Assembly: GCA_030704615.1 (NCBI GenBank)
Contig: CM060733.1
Location: 16,304,001 to 16,368,000, forward strand
DNA: 64,000 bases
Direction of reading: 5' to 3'
Source of the DNA: Takakia lepidozioides
Lineage: Eukaryota; Streptophyta; Takakiopsida; Takakiales; Takakiaceae
How positions within the stretch are numbered: the stretch's first letter is position 1; every line of letters begins with the position of its first letter. A program made the position numbers and the translations under genes. The notes under the pieces are model-generated. The model made no database searches, was not told the DNA's origin, and saw nothing but the letters and a program-made list of their open reading frames with translations. Shown one piece after another: positions 1-11,200 of this stretch.

Positions 1-361
1 AGAGACTGAAATGGTTGTGGATGTATTAATGTCCAGGTCATTAGTCTACAATGGTCCTCAGATGATTTAATGCCATGCTAATGTGGTATTTTACGTTGTT
101 GTCATCAGTGTAGAATGGTTGTGGATGAGTTAATGAGGATGAAGCAGAGCCAATGTGGATGGGACACTGCTAGTATGGATGAATGAGGATGAATAGTTGT
201 GGACAAATATGGATGAAATATCGTGAATGGATGATAGAGTGGATGAATGTTGAGCGAGGATGTCATTCTAACATTTATGAAAACCAAGCACAACGATCAA
301 TGTCGTTTGCACAAACATTAGAAATTGTGCCTAAAATCCGTCCTGAAGCACTTGATAAGAT

Positions 362-645
362 TTAGTGAATGTCTGGCATTTGGGGAAAGGTAGACAGATG
401 ACAACAATGTAGAATAAGACAACAGAACAGATGTGAGAGTGATCTTTCATTCTGCGACTTTGTCCGAGTGCTTACTGCAACATTCTGGTGTGCAGCACGC
501 TCCTCTTTAGTTATCCTCTTCAGTGTCGACACATTGCGAGCCATTTCAGCACTATACTTCCTGCAACGCACCACCTGACCACGGTAAACATGGTGTGGAC
601 TCCAATGCGTATTGCGGTCCCTGCCAGTGAGGTAGAAATGTGCAC
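362..645 (-). CDS. Unrecognised terminal exon-like reading frame (copy A)
   Basis: A minus-strand frame of about 94 codons follows a plausible acceptor (TACAG before 645) and runs to a stop at 362. The peptide is basic and polar, with Arg, Lys, Ser and Thr clusters, and looks more protein-like than its shadow frames. I do not recognise the family. It lies downstream of the methyltransferase stop at 1,449, separated from it by tandem repeats, so it could be the 3' exon of a third element gene or an alternative tail of the methyltransferase gene. The same frame occurs in copy B at 37,089-37,372. Positions 1-361 hold only imperfect ATGGATGA-like repeats. Confidence 0.3.
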
Positions 646-792
646 CTGTATGTTACGAGAGTACTGCAATTTTCATGGTTTTTCATCAGGACCATTATAC
701 AACAACATTCAAAATGAATTTGGCTCTCGTTTGTGCATGAGGAGGAATTCCGGGTCTTACAACATTGTGTAACAGAAATTGACAAAACATCT

Positions 793-1210
793 GCATTGTC
801 TTCTTGTTTGACGCATAACCAATATTATGCATGAGGATGTTGTCCTTGAACTTGCGCTAAAACCGAGAGTCCACCAATCATCCCCTAGGTGCCTTGTCTT
901 CTTGTTTGACCCATAACCAATGTTATGCATGAGGATCCCGCCTTTGAACTTGCGCTGAAACCGAGAGCCCATACACCATCCACTAGGTGCACTGTCTTCT
1001 TGTTTGAACCATAACCAATGTTACGCATCAGGATGTTGCCCTTGAACTTGCGTTGAACCCGAGAGTCCACAAATCATCCCCTAGGTGCCTTGTCTTCTTG
1101 TTTGATCCATAACCAATGTTAGGCATCAGGAGGCTGCCTTAGAACTTGCGTTTGACCCGAGAATCAATACATACATCATCCCCTAGGTGCCTTGTCTTCT
1201 TGTTTGACCC
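793..1210. repeat. Tandem repeat, about 100-bp unit, 5 units
   Basis: Five imperfect units contain the landmark TGTCTTCTTGTTTGA near 797, 896, 989, 1,089 and 1,192, giving a spacing of 93-103 bp. Copy B has four units at the equivalent place. The array lies inside the MULE between the unrecognised exon-like frame and the methyltransferase 3' end. No coding function is visible. Confidence 0.85.
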
Positions 1211-2414
1211 ATGACCAACCATTTGCTGTACATTACAATCAAAGCCTACAAGCCAGGATATAACTATCTACTGTATGAAGTGCATAGAAGCCACTGTTGT
1301 AAATGCATACACGGCAAGAAAATGAGAAACCATCTTTTAACGACATTACAACGAACATGCACAAATTTTATTACAAAGTTGTGGAGGGACACAAAATGTC
1401 TAAAACTGTGAACATCACGAGACCCCCCAAAATGATGAAATTTGCATTTCAGTCACTAGAACTATCCCCTGAAACTTGTGCAGTATCATCGACGTAAACC
1501 CGAGCTCTGAGGTGCTTGTTGTGCTTTCGAGCACATGGGGGAGATAACATGAAACTCTGTTGACGAGCAATGGCCTCCGCGTAGTCGGGTAGGATGTATG
1601 AACGTGGAGGGCTGCACCACAAGTCACTGTGAATAAAAGAGACGTCGACCAAAGGAATAGCTTTCAATACCCTGCCACCCAAAGAACCACAATTGCATTA
1701 GCCACCATTAATGGGAAAGGGGGGGCCGTTTCCGCGGGAGAAATCGGATGCTTACAGAAAAACAACTTACTCGCATGCGAAATCGTCGTCCAAGACTTTG
1801 TCGTCCCATTCGTTGATTTCCACATGCACTATACCCTCCTGTTGTTGGGCGGCAGGTGCCGGCGCTGGCGCTTCCAAGTTATGGAGGAGGTCATTGAAAA
1901 TGTCCGCATCCCCTTCCATACCAAACAAATGCCTCCCCACTGCCTTGCAAGCATGGTACGAAGCTCCTGCAAGACATAATACTCTTAGGACACATATAAA
2001 CAAATTTTGCACCAAGAAGAAAACACCACAGCAGGTTCGGGGTGAAACCTGTGCCAAGAGTGAGGTCCACGATACGCGCCCCCGGATGGGAACAAGTCTC
2101 CACAATTGTTTGAATAAATGTTGGGCTCTTCTCCTTGGCCCCTCTCCATGGTGTGGAGTTGGACTTTCGCAAGCATACATTGGAATCCACGTAATTGTAG
2201 TGCATGTCGTCCACCACTGGATCAAACTTATCGTTGATGAAACAACCTCCCCCATGAAGCCTGAACTCCTTCACTGCTGTGGGAGTTGAAGCAGGGTGCA
2301 CTCTGACGAGGCAGACGGCCTCAAAAAGGTGGGTCTACACACAAGACAACATGAGGCACATATTAGTGAATCCAAAAAAAATCATCTGAAAAGAACAGTG
2401 CTTGAAACTTCCGA

Positions 2415-2440
2415 AAATGAGTGCGTTGACGCACTCATTT
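2415..2440. repeat. Intronic palindrome (copy A)
   Basis: A 12-bp perfect inverted repeat, arm AAATGAGTGCGT, with a 2-nt loop, in an intron of the methyltransferase gene. In copy B (39,045-39,070) the same site is a perfect 26-nt palindrome. It is one of a series with a shared GCGTGCGT/ACGCACGC core. Confidence 0.85.
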
Positions 2441-3584
2441 CTGCAGGGGTGAAATGGAACTTCAAATGAAGCAGGTAAGAGAAAGTCGATTACCATTTGT
2501 CCGGGACAGTCACCCTTTGTCAAGTACAGGCTGTTCACACCATTCCACATTTTGATGATTTTCATCCCCGAGGCCTTGAGGTAGCTTGCAAGCTCCTGGC
2601 GACATTTCGTATTGACCGACTGGATCATTACAAGAACCCCTGCATCCGATAAAAAAAATTGCAAAATGAAAAGACCCACCGCCAGTACCTCTCATCAAAT
2701 GCATTCCATGTTGGGCAAGTGCCTGTGGGTAGAATGTCCGGAACTGGCAGCCCATCCGGAATGTCCACAATCACCATGTCGGCACAACATGGTTTCAGGG
2801 AACCATTGACCCAACACTGCCCTTTCGAAACCTGAAAACAGACAGACGACAAAAATTAAATAACTATCCAAAAGGGAAAACAGTAAATGAGACAAACAGT
2901 GGGAATTGGCTTACAGAGTCAAGGAATGCACACAGCTTGCCCCAAGTTCGAGAGGGTTCTCCAGCGTAACCAGATTTTCTGCTTTCCATCATGGCAAGGA
3001 ATGAATCATTGACAATCTCGCATTTACATTCTCGCTGGATTCTGGATGGGTGCTCCACTGCGTCGTATGGCTCAATCTTCCCCTTACCTTTTTGTTCCTT
3101 GTTTCCAATTGGGGTCTGCGCTACCTCACCCCCCGCAATCTCCCCTTGGGTGGCTTTCTCCTTCCCTTTGTCATTTGTACCCTTTCTCTTTCCCTTCCCT
3201 CTCGCAAGAGTTTTGTTAGCTACGGGTTCCTTCTCAGCGAGGTTTCGCAGATTCCTCTCATGCAATTCCTTGTCAGTAAGAGGGGCCAAAGACTCCGCAT
3301 TGTCGTTCTGGTTCCGTGTCTGCAACTCATACCAGGGGCAATCTGATTTCGGAATGTCTAGATACCAGCAGCAGTCTTTCAGATGATATCTCCCGTAGTC
3401 TCTGAGGATGGCTGCAGTGTACATGGTCTGACTGTTAGAGGGGTCAGACCACAAGTCGATGAAGGCAGGGTACTTACCGAGGTTTTTTCCCAGAATGAGC
3501 ACGTTCTTGATATACCTACAAAACAAAAGAGGTACACTTTTAGACATTGAAGGAAAAAAAGCATATACTGCAGCCCTCCCAAAA

Positions 3585-3604
3585 TGTGTGCGTCGACGCA
3601 CACA
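3585..3604. repeat. Intronic palindrome (copy A)
   Basis: A perfect 20-nt palindrome with half-site TGTGTGCGTC in the intron between the exons ending near 3,905 and starting near 3,520. Copy B has point changes at this site (near 40,220). Confidence 0.85.
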
Positions 3605-3801
3605 GTTTGGGGTGCACAAATACTTGAGCATTAGGCAACCAAAATACACTCACTAGTACCAATGCAAGAACAGGAGAAAACAAAGGGTTCCATATGCAGA
3701 AAGATATCCCTTTCTCGGCAGACAGATATTCCATTCAGAACTGCCAACGAAACAATGAAATCCATGATGGAGGAGAGAACACATCTGAGTTTGTGGCCCT
3801 C

Positions 3802-3833
3802 CAAAACTGCGTGCGTTGGCGCACGCAGTTTTG
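3802..3833. repeat. Intronic palindrome (copy A)
   Basis: Perfect 14-bp arms (CAAAACTGCGTGCG) around a TTGG loop, in the same intron as the 3,585 palindrome. It is conserved at 40,434-40,465 in copy B. Confidence 0.9.
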
Positions 3834-5734
3834 CATGGCCAAAAACTGTCTGTCTACTGATTGCCAAAGATAGTTTTCAAACATAAAACAAAAACTAACG
3901 AACCTGTATAGGACCCTCTTCATGGCTCCCTCCGCCCCGTACTGCTGGTCAAAGTCATTTGTGTGGGAGATTCCTCCATCTCGGGAAAACTCTCTGAAGA
4001 AGCAGTGGCCTTCCACTGCCTCAAGTAATCCTCCAGAGTGTCCTCGGGCACGGGTAATTTTGTAGTCATAAAGCTGTTTCTCCAGCACCTGGTTTGCACG
4101 AGCTTTAATCTGCAGGTATTCATATGCATGTGTTAGAGTCCATTCATGGGAAGATATTCTCAGAATTTCAAGCAAAGAAAGTCCTTAAAAGTACGTGGCT
4201 CCAGTAGGTGGCTTTGTGCAACCATGTATCAAGAACTTGGTCGTTGATGTGCCCGGTGTTCTCATCTCTTTCACCCCTAGGGAAGCAGTATGTATCCTTG
4301 ACAGTTGGGTCGGAATTCCAAATCTCCAACCATTTCACTTTCTGGTCAACTTCCACAGATGCAGTTGACAACCGGTGAAGCTTTTCCTGTGTCATCTCCG
4401 GTTTGGTGTTATTGTTCCAGTGGATCCTCACCTGGTTAAGAAACTCGGGACCAAAATCAGGGTCAGCTATTCTCAGCTATTTCACGAAAGCGCTCATGAG
4501 CTTCTTCCGTATCTCATTCATCGTAAATTTCATGGCTTCTGCCACTCCCTTGGACGTCCTCATACCCTCCGGGTTTTTCAAATAGTACTCCGCTTTTCCT
4601 CTCTCTCCAGCTTCAACTATTTCTTGCTGCAAAACGTAATCCGGAATGAGATCACTTGTTACTGACAATCACAACAGACAATGGAAGGCCGGAGCGATGG
4701 AATACTTACAGTGTACATGTACTCCATGAATGTTTCCCTCGTTAGCTTGTACCGGGTATCTGACGTTTTCGATGTCAAACATTTCTTGAATGACTCCGCA
4801 CTCAGGATGCTCTTGAATGAATTGAGGGGCATCTGGCCGATATTCTGGATCCTGAATAGTGTGTGAAGAAGGTTCGTTGTCACATGGGCGGTTTCAGTTC
4901 CCCTGTCACATACAATGGTGTGTCGTCAGTGAGTGCTAAAAGCGAATAGACAGTCAAGGAAAAAATGCGGACAATAACAAGTGAAGAAGACACTTACTTG
5001 TTAACGTCATGCATTGCCGTCAACAGTGCAGTGATGTTTCCCTTGGGATCCAGCACCATTGAGGCCACAGAATAGTGCCACTCCTCCTCGGTGCTATGAT
5101 ATCTCTCGATCATGTTCCTACAGGCAAGCAATCGGTGGTTGCCATCCCAGACATGAAACATCTTGCCAGAGAAAGGTTGGGTGACGAGCCTCTTGCAAAT
5201 GATAGATTCAAACTCCTCATTTATCTGTCGCCAGATAGGATCCCAGCCTCCAACAATGGACTCGTCCACCAACACCTCTCTGCCAGCGGAGTCCGCCAAG
5301 AAGATGGCAAGTAAGAGAATCACCTGAGGTCCTTTGGCCGACGAACTCCCAGATGCCTTTGATGTGGCAACAACGGCGGTCGTCCTCCCAGTTTGGGCAG
5401 CCTTCTTAACCTTTGGCATCCCCTCCTCCTCCACGACGTTCTTCCCCTTCGGCGTGGATTCCTTTGCAAGAGCGTCTGCCTCGTCTGTGTCCATAGCGTC
5501 TGTGTCGTTCTCTGACACAGTTTCGTCCGCAACTTCATCAGGAGCTGGCAGCTGGTCCTCCCCCGCCATGTGTTTGGTTTCCAGGGCTGCGCTCTCCTCT
5601 GCGATCTCCTTCAGTGTCATGTTCAGCTTTCGGCCTTTCATTCTCTCTCTTGCCTTCTTCCTCTCTCGCGCTGAAGTAAAAAAGAATGATTGTCTTCTAG
5701 GCCTTCCACTCTCTCGTGCGGAATTCTGTCTCAT

Positions 5735-6401
5735 GCTACTCTCCAGCTTGAAAAACTACGATCTACTGGAATGAGAGACGTCGTGCGATGAGTAGCAGCC
5801 GGGGCATCGCTCTCGGCGGTTATGCATGTATTCACTGCATACGTGTCCCCCTCCTAACGACACACTCGTCCATTCTGCGGTGGCTGCCGTCTTTCATTAT
5901 GGAGGTATGGCCTTCGCATGGATTTGATTCGGATGGATGACTAATTTCAGTAGATTTTTTGGATTCTCCCAGATCAACATCTTCCATTCGTTCGACGCCG
6001 ATTCGTCTTAAATCCTACACTCAATGCATTGTCGGGTTCCACGTGGCTGAACACATTGGGGTGGCATGGGATGTTGGTCTCCGCCGTCATTTCACATGGG
6101 TCTGTAAAGGCACATAACTGCTTAACAACTGTTTTATGAACTGTTTTGACAACTGTTTCTGAAAGGCTCTTTAACGGTATGTCAGCTTTTAAAATAGGTC
6201 TTGACTGACCCTTCCATAACGGTTTGGGACATACATGACGAGTTGTCCTTTGCCGACCTCGTTAGTAAAGGTGACGGACTTTTAGGTTTCGGTCTGAAAT
6301 GCAAAGCATGAGAAATGTAATCCCCACTATCGTTTGTAACAAGAATCCGCACATAAGTTGTGGCTTCCGCACTTTTGCGAAGGAATTTCTCTTGCAGCAA
6401 C
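5735..6401. promoter_or_regulatory. Divergent intergenic region of the MULE (copy A)
   Basis: About 670 bp separate the two divergent element genes and must hold both promoters. I see no clear TATA box or operator. The region is well conserved in copy B (52,739-53,498). It contains the imperfect repeat AACTGTTTTATGAACTGTTTTGACAACTG near 6,125-6,155, given here as a short landmark in three pieces: AACTGTTTTATG, AACTGTTTTGAC and AACTGTTTCTG. The regulatory role is inferred from position only. Confidence 0.45.
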
Positions 6402-9400
6402 ATGGCTTCCTCCGAAGCAGAGTTTTACTCTGTGGAGAAACCAGTACCTTTCTCGAAGAAGACCGATGACAATGGTTTTGCAATTGCGGAGGAACATCTC
6501 CTAGCAACGCGTTTCGAGTTCCAGTATGGTACTGTGTGGCTGGAAAGAGAGGTTTACGGTGTCGATGGGAAGTTGAAGAAGTATGCTTTCCAGAAACCAG
6601 ATGAAAACGCACTTATGAGTCAGTGGAGAGTTCCTCCAGGAAGATACAAAGTCTTTGGAGCTCATTGCCGGCAGTCGATTGGTTCGTATGTGACGTCGAA
6701 AACTGCTGCTTCTGTTGTTCAAGACAAGAGGAATGTGGTCGTGAAGACGGAGCCCACAACTTCTAGACAAATTGTTGAGCTCTCCGAGTCCTCAAAGGAG
6801 GACGTCCCGAAAATTCCTTTTGTGGCTCCTTCTCCGGTGGTCGTGGTGCCGGAATTGAAGGACTTGTGTAGTGTCATTCCTAAACTGAAGTCAATGGGAG
6901 GAATGCCCGGTTTCAAGAGTGAATTGCGGGGGATTGATTAGGACACTGTCCCTGTTGAGCGTGTGCAGTACCTTCCAAAAAAATTTGATGGGGATGTCGT
7001 CTTCGAGCTGCCTCCACCTGGGCGGGGTGGACCCATTTGGAGCCTCATGCACGGAATGGACAAGAGACACGATGGACACCTATGGTGCAGAACGAAGACA
7101 TCCAATATTCAACATGATGACAAGCTCGTGTTCAGGAGAGCGGTGTGCAATGGGCACCTGAGGTGCGAGAATTTGAGTTGCAGACATTTCCTGCGGTCAG
7201 AGGTTCAGAACCAGAGCGAGTGGGAGGGTGTCGCCGAGAATCCTTTCAAGCCCGGTGAAGCACCTCCAAGCTCCAACACTTTCGTTTGCAAGTTCTGCAA
7301 ACGAGCGCCTTCCTGTGTGGCAGTGTGTGGAGCAAGAATGTACTATGTGGTGCACCATTTTCCAACCTTGACTAGAGCCGGTGTGCATTTCGGGTTCCAC
7401 AACCATCCAGTGTCGAAGGGGGATTACAGGGAAAGCGTTGAAACAGTATCCAGGTTGATAAGACAAGAGTATGAGAGCAATCCAACAGCCACCACCTCCA
7501 CAATTGTTCTTGGAGCAAACAAGACTTCCTGGAAACCCATATTCTTAGTGAAGGAGATTCTGTGGGCAGGAAACTCGACGGGTCAGCCTTGGACAATGTT
7601 ATGGATCACTTCTCTACCTTGAGCTCGCCGAACATTAAAACCAGGTGAATGCATTGAGGATGGGCTCTACTAACAGAGGGTACGTTGATAACATTTTTGA
7701 GTTGAAGCGACGGAGCAGGTATGACTACATTCAAGAGAGTGTGTTCCCAGGTCAAAGGTCGAACAAAGTGTACGTTTTCAAAATGTTCACAGCCGGGGAG
7801 GGCAGCGGAGTCAGTCTTGTGAAGCGCATGCAGAAGGGTGGCGATCTTCAGAACTGTTTCCTTATGTTTGATCACGTCAAACGAGTGAAAGACTGGACTA
7901 CAATGGCGTGTCATGTTTACGATCCTTTCTACCAGCGAGTGATGACAATTGCAGTGTGTGACATGCAATCAGAGGATGCGGATTCACAACAGCTAATGTG
8001 GAGAAGTCTCATTCGCATTATGGACTCCCAAGGTGTCCCATGTCCAAATTTCGCCGGATTTATGGCAGACAGTGCTCAGCGAATTTCAATGCTATTCGCA
8101 TTGTGTTTGGATTAGGAGATCCAAAGGTGCCAATGCCAAGAAGAGAGCGAACATATCTTTTCCATTGGACCAGTCCCTTGAGAAACATACAAAGGCAGAC
8201 ATCAAACCAAAAATGCAACCTGTTCATCTTAGGCTATGCAAACAGTACAAAGATGCCAAAAGCATGGCAGAGGCGAATACATTGTTCCAGACAATTCGTG
8301 CCTAGTGGTTCTCATCTAGGTGCATCAGAAGACAATATGAGAGCGCTAGAAGACTGACTAGCATTTTGGCACTTCCGGTACAGACAATGGGGAGTATGCA
8401 TGACAACGGTGCGTGCATTTGAAAACTTGAAAATTTCATTGAGTTTGTATCCATTTCCAATCATGTCTGTTGTGGTGAGGTGTGCATGTCCTCTTTCTGA
8501 TACATGTTTTTCCATTTTGCAGCACTTCTCAATTGAGAAGATGGCGGACATGCCCTCTTGCAATCTGGCGGAGACGGTGCACAATGTATGGTTGCAACAA
8601 TCTGGAAAGCGGGGCCGGGATTTGTATGTGGCGACGGCAGATGATCTGATTCGAGCTCTACTGCAACAGACGAGATATCGGGAGTTCTTGCGGGGTGGCG
8701 TTGGTGGCAAGGGTCCAGACAAGTCCGAGTTGATGTTGCGAGTAGCAAGAAGATCAGGGGATCCGAACAAGATTGCCAAGGCTATCAGCATGTGTGCGGA
8801 AAGAACTCCACTGGTGTCCAGAGTTCCCCATCTGGAGGGTGAGGAGAGATTCGGGTCTTGTAAATGGAAATTGAACACCTTTCCTGGGTCGGATGCGGAC
8901 TCCCACAAGCCGGACAGGGACAACTTCTCCATGCCGCGTGTTCCATTTCATCAGAGGTTCGTTTCCGGCATATCCTGTGCGAACGATCCTTTGTCACAAA
9001 GCCAAAGGCAGCCATCTCCCACAGTGAGTGCAATGGGGCAGGAGGCGAACGTGCTCCCCCCTGTGGTGGAGTCCATGTGCCCCGACGAAGTCTGGCACAT
9101 AGAACGCACCACTGCTGGGTCTCGAGTGAAGTGCACGGCAATCAAAGCAACCAATCGTGAGAAATGCAAGTCCTCCATATCCAGAGGCAAGGTCCGAACT
9201 CCGGCTTTGACCTTCACTGGTTTGTTCATGCCTTACGGGCAAGCCGAGGCGAAGAACCACAAATTCTGGTTCTGCCCTGACGACTGTGGTAGGTGCGTGC
9301 GTGGGACTGTACGACCATCGGTTATCATGAAGCCTCCTCCACCAAGCGTTTGGCCTGTGAAAGTGGGGACACATCTCACAACTCACGAGATTGCCATGCT

Positions 9401-9905
9401 GGAGGAGGCAGGCTTCTCCCTTCAGCGAGCCCCCTCTGTACATGCAGGTGCTTCTACTTCAGCAAGTTCTGGAGTGCCACCACCGAACGCTGATGCATGG
9501 CCAACAAAACGAAATGGGAAGCTGGTTCGTCGTTTCCCTCCGACTGCCGAGCATTTCGGCAAGGTGGAATCCGCTCGAATGCTTCAAGGTCGTGTTACAG
9601 GCACTACGGAAGTTCCACATCCCGGGTATGGACGAATCTACACTATGATGACCTCCACATCCGCTATGCACGACCGGTTGTACGACATCACAGTTTCAAA
9701 TTTCCCCAACTGCACATGTCCTGATTTTGTTGGCATGCTTACAACAAGTTTGGGAAAGACAGACAAATTTATACCCTGCAAACATCTGTATTTTATCTTC
9801 TTGAACAGAATGGTTTGTGATCCCAGACGCGACATCTTCATTCACCAGGCCACCATGAGTTTCAACGAGGTGAACACACTTATGCAGCGGGATAGGAGCA
9901 CATAG
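6402..9905 (+). pseudogene. MULE transposase with SWIM zinc finger, copy A (broken)
   Basis: Starts at ATG 6,402; the GTG at 6,360 is not needed. Frame-shifted pieces in order give an N-terminal region, a Cys/His-rich segment with GVHFGFHNHPVSKGD, a MULE DDE-like core around VYDPFYQRVMTIAVCD and GFMADSA, a frame-shifted stretch encoding SLEKHTKADIKPK, and an intact 501-codon C-terminal ORF (8,400-9,905). That ORF holds a Cys zinc motif (FWFCPDDCGRC) and a SWIM finger (CTCPDF then CKHLYF). It would bind the TIRs and catalyse transposition. In-frame TAG at 6,939 and several frameshifts are shared with B. Private to A are a TGA near 7,619 (CGA in B) and a 1-nt loss near 8,078. Some frame changes could hide small introns. 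AATAAA lies near 10,059. Confidence 0.78.
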
Positions 9906-10137
9906 CATCCTCTTCACTTTGGTCATCTACAAATTCCATTACTGGATTTTACAAGAGTTGAAACTTGAACTTGATGTCCCTTCATATATTTGATGCCAAT
10001 GCAGCCTCCAATTATGTTGTGCAATGTGTGCCATTTCTTTCTTGTGTGTAGTCGTTCGAATAAAAATGGAATGGATGCAAATGCTTTCACAAGTCGTTCC
10101 TGTATTTTAATTTCTGGTGTTTTGCATGAATGTATGT

Positions 10138-10559
10138 CACGGCTATAGGCCCCTCGGCTATAGGTGCTACATGTTTCTGATGATATGGCATCTGCCAAGT
10201 TGTCCAGATGCCACGTTATTCTGACGACTGCCACGTCAGTCGGATATTGACACGTCAGCCTCACGCTCACGCCACGTCAGCGCGACCCCACGCTCACGTC
10301 ACATCAGCTGGTGTGAGCCTGCGCTCACGCCACATCACCTCCGCGTGAGCGTACGCTCTCACGCTCACGCGGAAGTCACGTCCCTTTCGGGGGTGGGCTC
10401 TATGTGGCTACAGTTCTATTGTGTTCTATTGTAGCACAAGCTATTATAGATTGTAAAAAGAAGTTCTTCGATGTCATAGGGCCCACCCCCGAAAAGAGGG
10501 AAATAGCGGCGAGGCAAAGTGGCTCTTAGTTACGCCGGCTTTGGTCGGAGTCTTTTCTC
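10138..10559. repeat. Right terminal inverted repeat of MULE copy A
   Basis: Reverse complement of this segment matches the left end of copy B (36,355-36,625), including GGGGCCTATAGCCGTG, CTTCCGCGTGAGCGTGAGAG and the outer AGACTCCG.CCAAAGCCG block. Inside it lies a 110-bp palindrome-ended insert (10,385-10,494) with 20-bp arms beginning TTTCGGGGGTGGGC, which is absent from the left TIR. CACGTCA-type motifs recur in the TIR. Confidence 0.82.
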
Positions 10560-11200
10560 TCTCTATTTCATTGATATCTTTATGGGTTTACCTGGGTTTG
10601 TCAATGATTGTCGGGTGTGGGAACAGTGCATCTCTATTGAAGTTTGAAGATAGATTCCAGATTTTCGTGGAATGACATCTTATGGTCGAAGAACGGATTA
10701 GAGTCAAACACAAGGTATGGTGGACTGTGAGTATGCTAGCTGGTCTGGCTTTAAGGCGGGCCTTGTACATGGCGTCGGCCTAATAATGTTGCAAAGCATG
10801 GTTTTCTTAACTCAATATTAATCACTTTGCAATAGAAAAGGTACTGGCTGGCCTTGTACATGGCGCCGGCCTAATAATGTTGCAAACCATGGTCCTTTTA
10901 ACTTGAGTATATTATTCACTTTGCAATAGAAAATGAATCAACATTAGCTGGGCCAATCAATGCACATATTTATGAAGTTTAAGGGACAGTCAATGTCAAA
11001 TTTCCCTTCAGTCACAAACTGGTTCATAAAAGCCAAACTGTCATATGTAAACAAGGAAACTGTCTTTCCATCTCCAAGAATTTACTAGGCCATCATGGGA
11101 TGTCTTCATTTTGAAATCAACAGGCTAAAACCAGCAATCACAAGTAGACAAGTTGTGGTACACTTTTAACAGTAAGATGTTTAATAGAATACAACGCTGA
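10560..11200. other. Unique flank with a tandem 90-bp duplication (copy A)
   Basis: No gene seen. Two imperfect direct copies of about 85-95 bp start near 10,757 and 10,849, each with GGCCTTGTACATGGCG followed by CACTTTGCAATAGAAAA. The sequence continues the A/B duplication beyond the MULE, with the same layout at 57,630-58,277. Confidence 0.6.

Larger units (their letters stand above)
1449..5734 (-). pseudogene. ParB-like / N4-N6 amino DNA methyltransferase gene, copy A (broken)
   Basis: A multi-exon gene read from 5,734 (alternative ATG at 5,641, the one shared with B) to a stop at 1,449. Visible exons are about 5,734-4,998, 4,902-4,710, 4,665-4,190, 4,095-3,905, 3,520-2,921, 2,832-2,493, 2,343-2,035, 1,980-1,730 and 1,676-1,449, with GT-AG borders. 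The N-terminal part has a ParB/sulfiredoxin-like WDGNHRLLA motif. A Lys/Gly-rich linker follows, then VIVDIPDG where beta-class methyltransferases have DPPY, and after an intron a motif-I match, DLTLGTG then ACKAVGRHLFGMEGD. The order ParB, motif IV, motif I matches bacterial and phage ParB-methylase fusions. DPPY is replaced by DIPD in both copies, so catalysis is doubtful. Breaks: a 0.9-kb deletion near 5,307, deletions of 5 and 13 nt near 4,053 and 4,000 that together restore frame, a minus-1 frameshift in an A-run near 2,651, and an in-frame TAG near 4,476 shared with B. Confidence 0.72.
1..10559. mobile_element. Mutator-like element (MULE), copy A, left end outside window
   Basis: This is the first copy of a two-gene DNA transposon. 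Position 1 corresponds to 36,728 in copy B, so about 370 bp including the left TIR are missing. It carries a minus-strand ParB/amino-methyltransferase gene (1,449-5,734) and a divergent plus-strand SWIM-type MULE transposase gene (6,402-9,905), and ends in a long right TIR (10,138-10,559). MULE assignment rests on the transposase motifs and on the TIRs seen complete in copy B. Relative to B it lacks the gypsy insertion and about 0.9 kb of the methyltransferase gene. Both genes are broken here, so the copy is probably not autonomous. Confidence 0.8.

Noticed and set aside
793-1210. CRISPR-like array
   Set aside because: Units are contiguous and diverged with no constant repeat and variable spacers, and the DNA is plant nuclear.
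1767-2255. Long minus frame giving a second protein through the motif-I exon
   Set aside because: It reads through the intron between DLTLGTG and the following exon; the spliced reading restores the methyltransferase motif, so it is not a separate gene.
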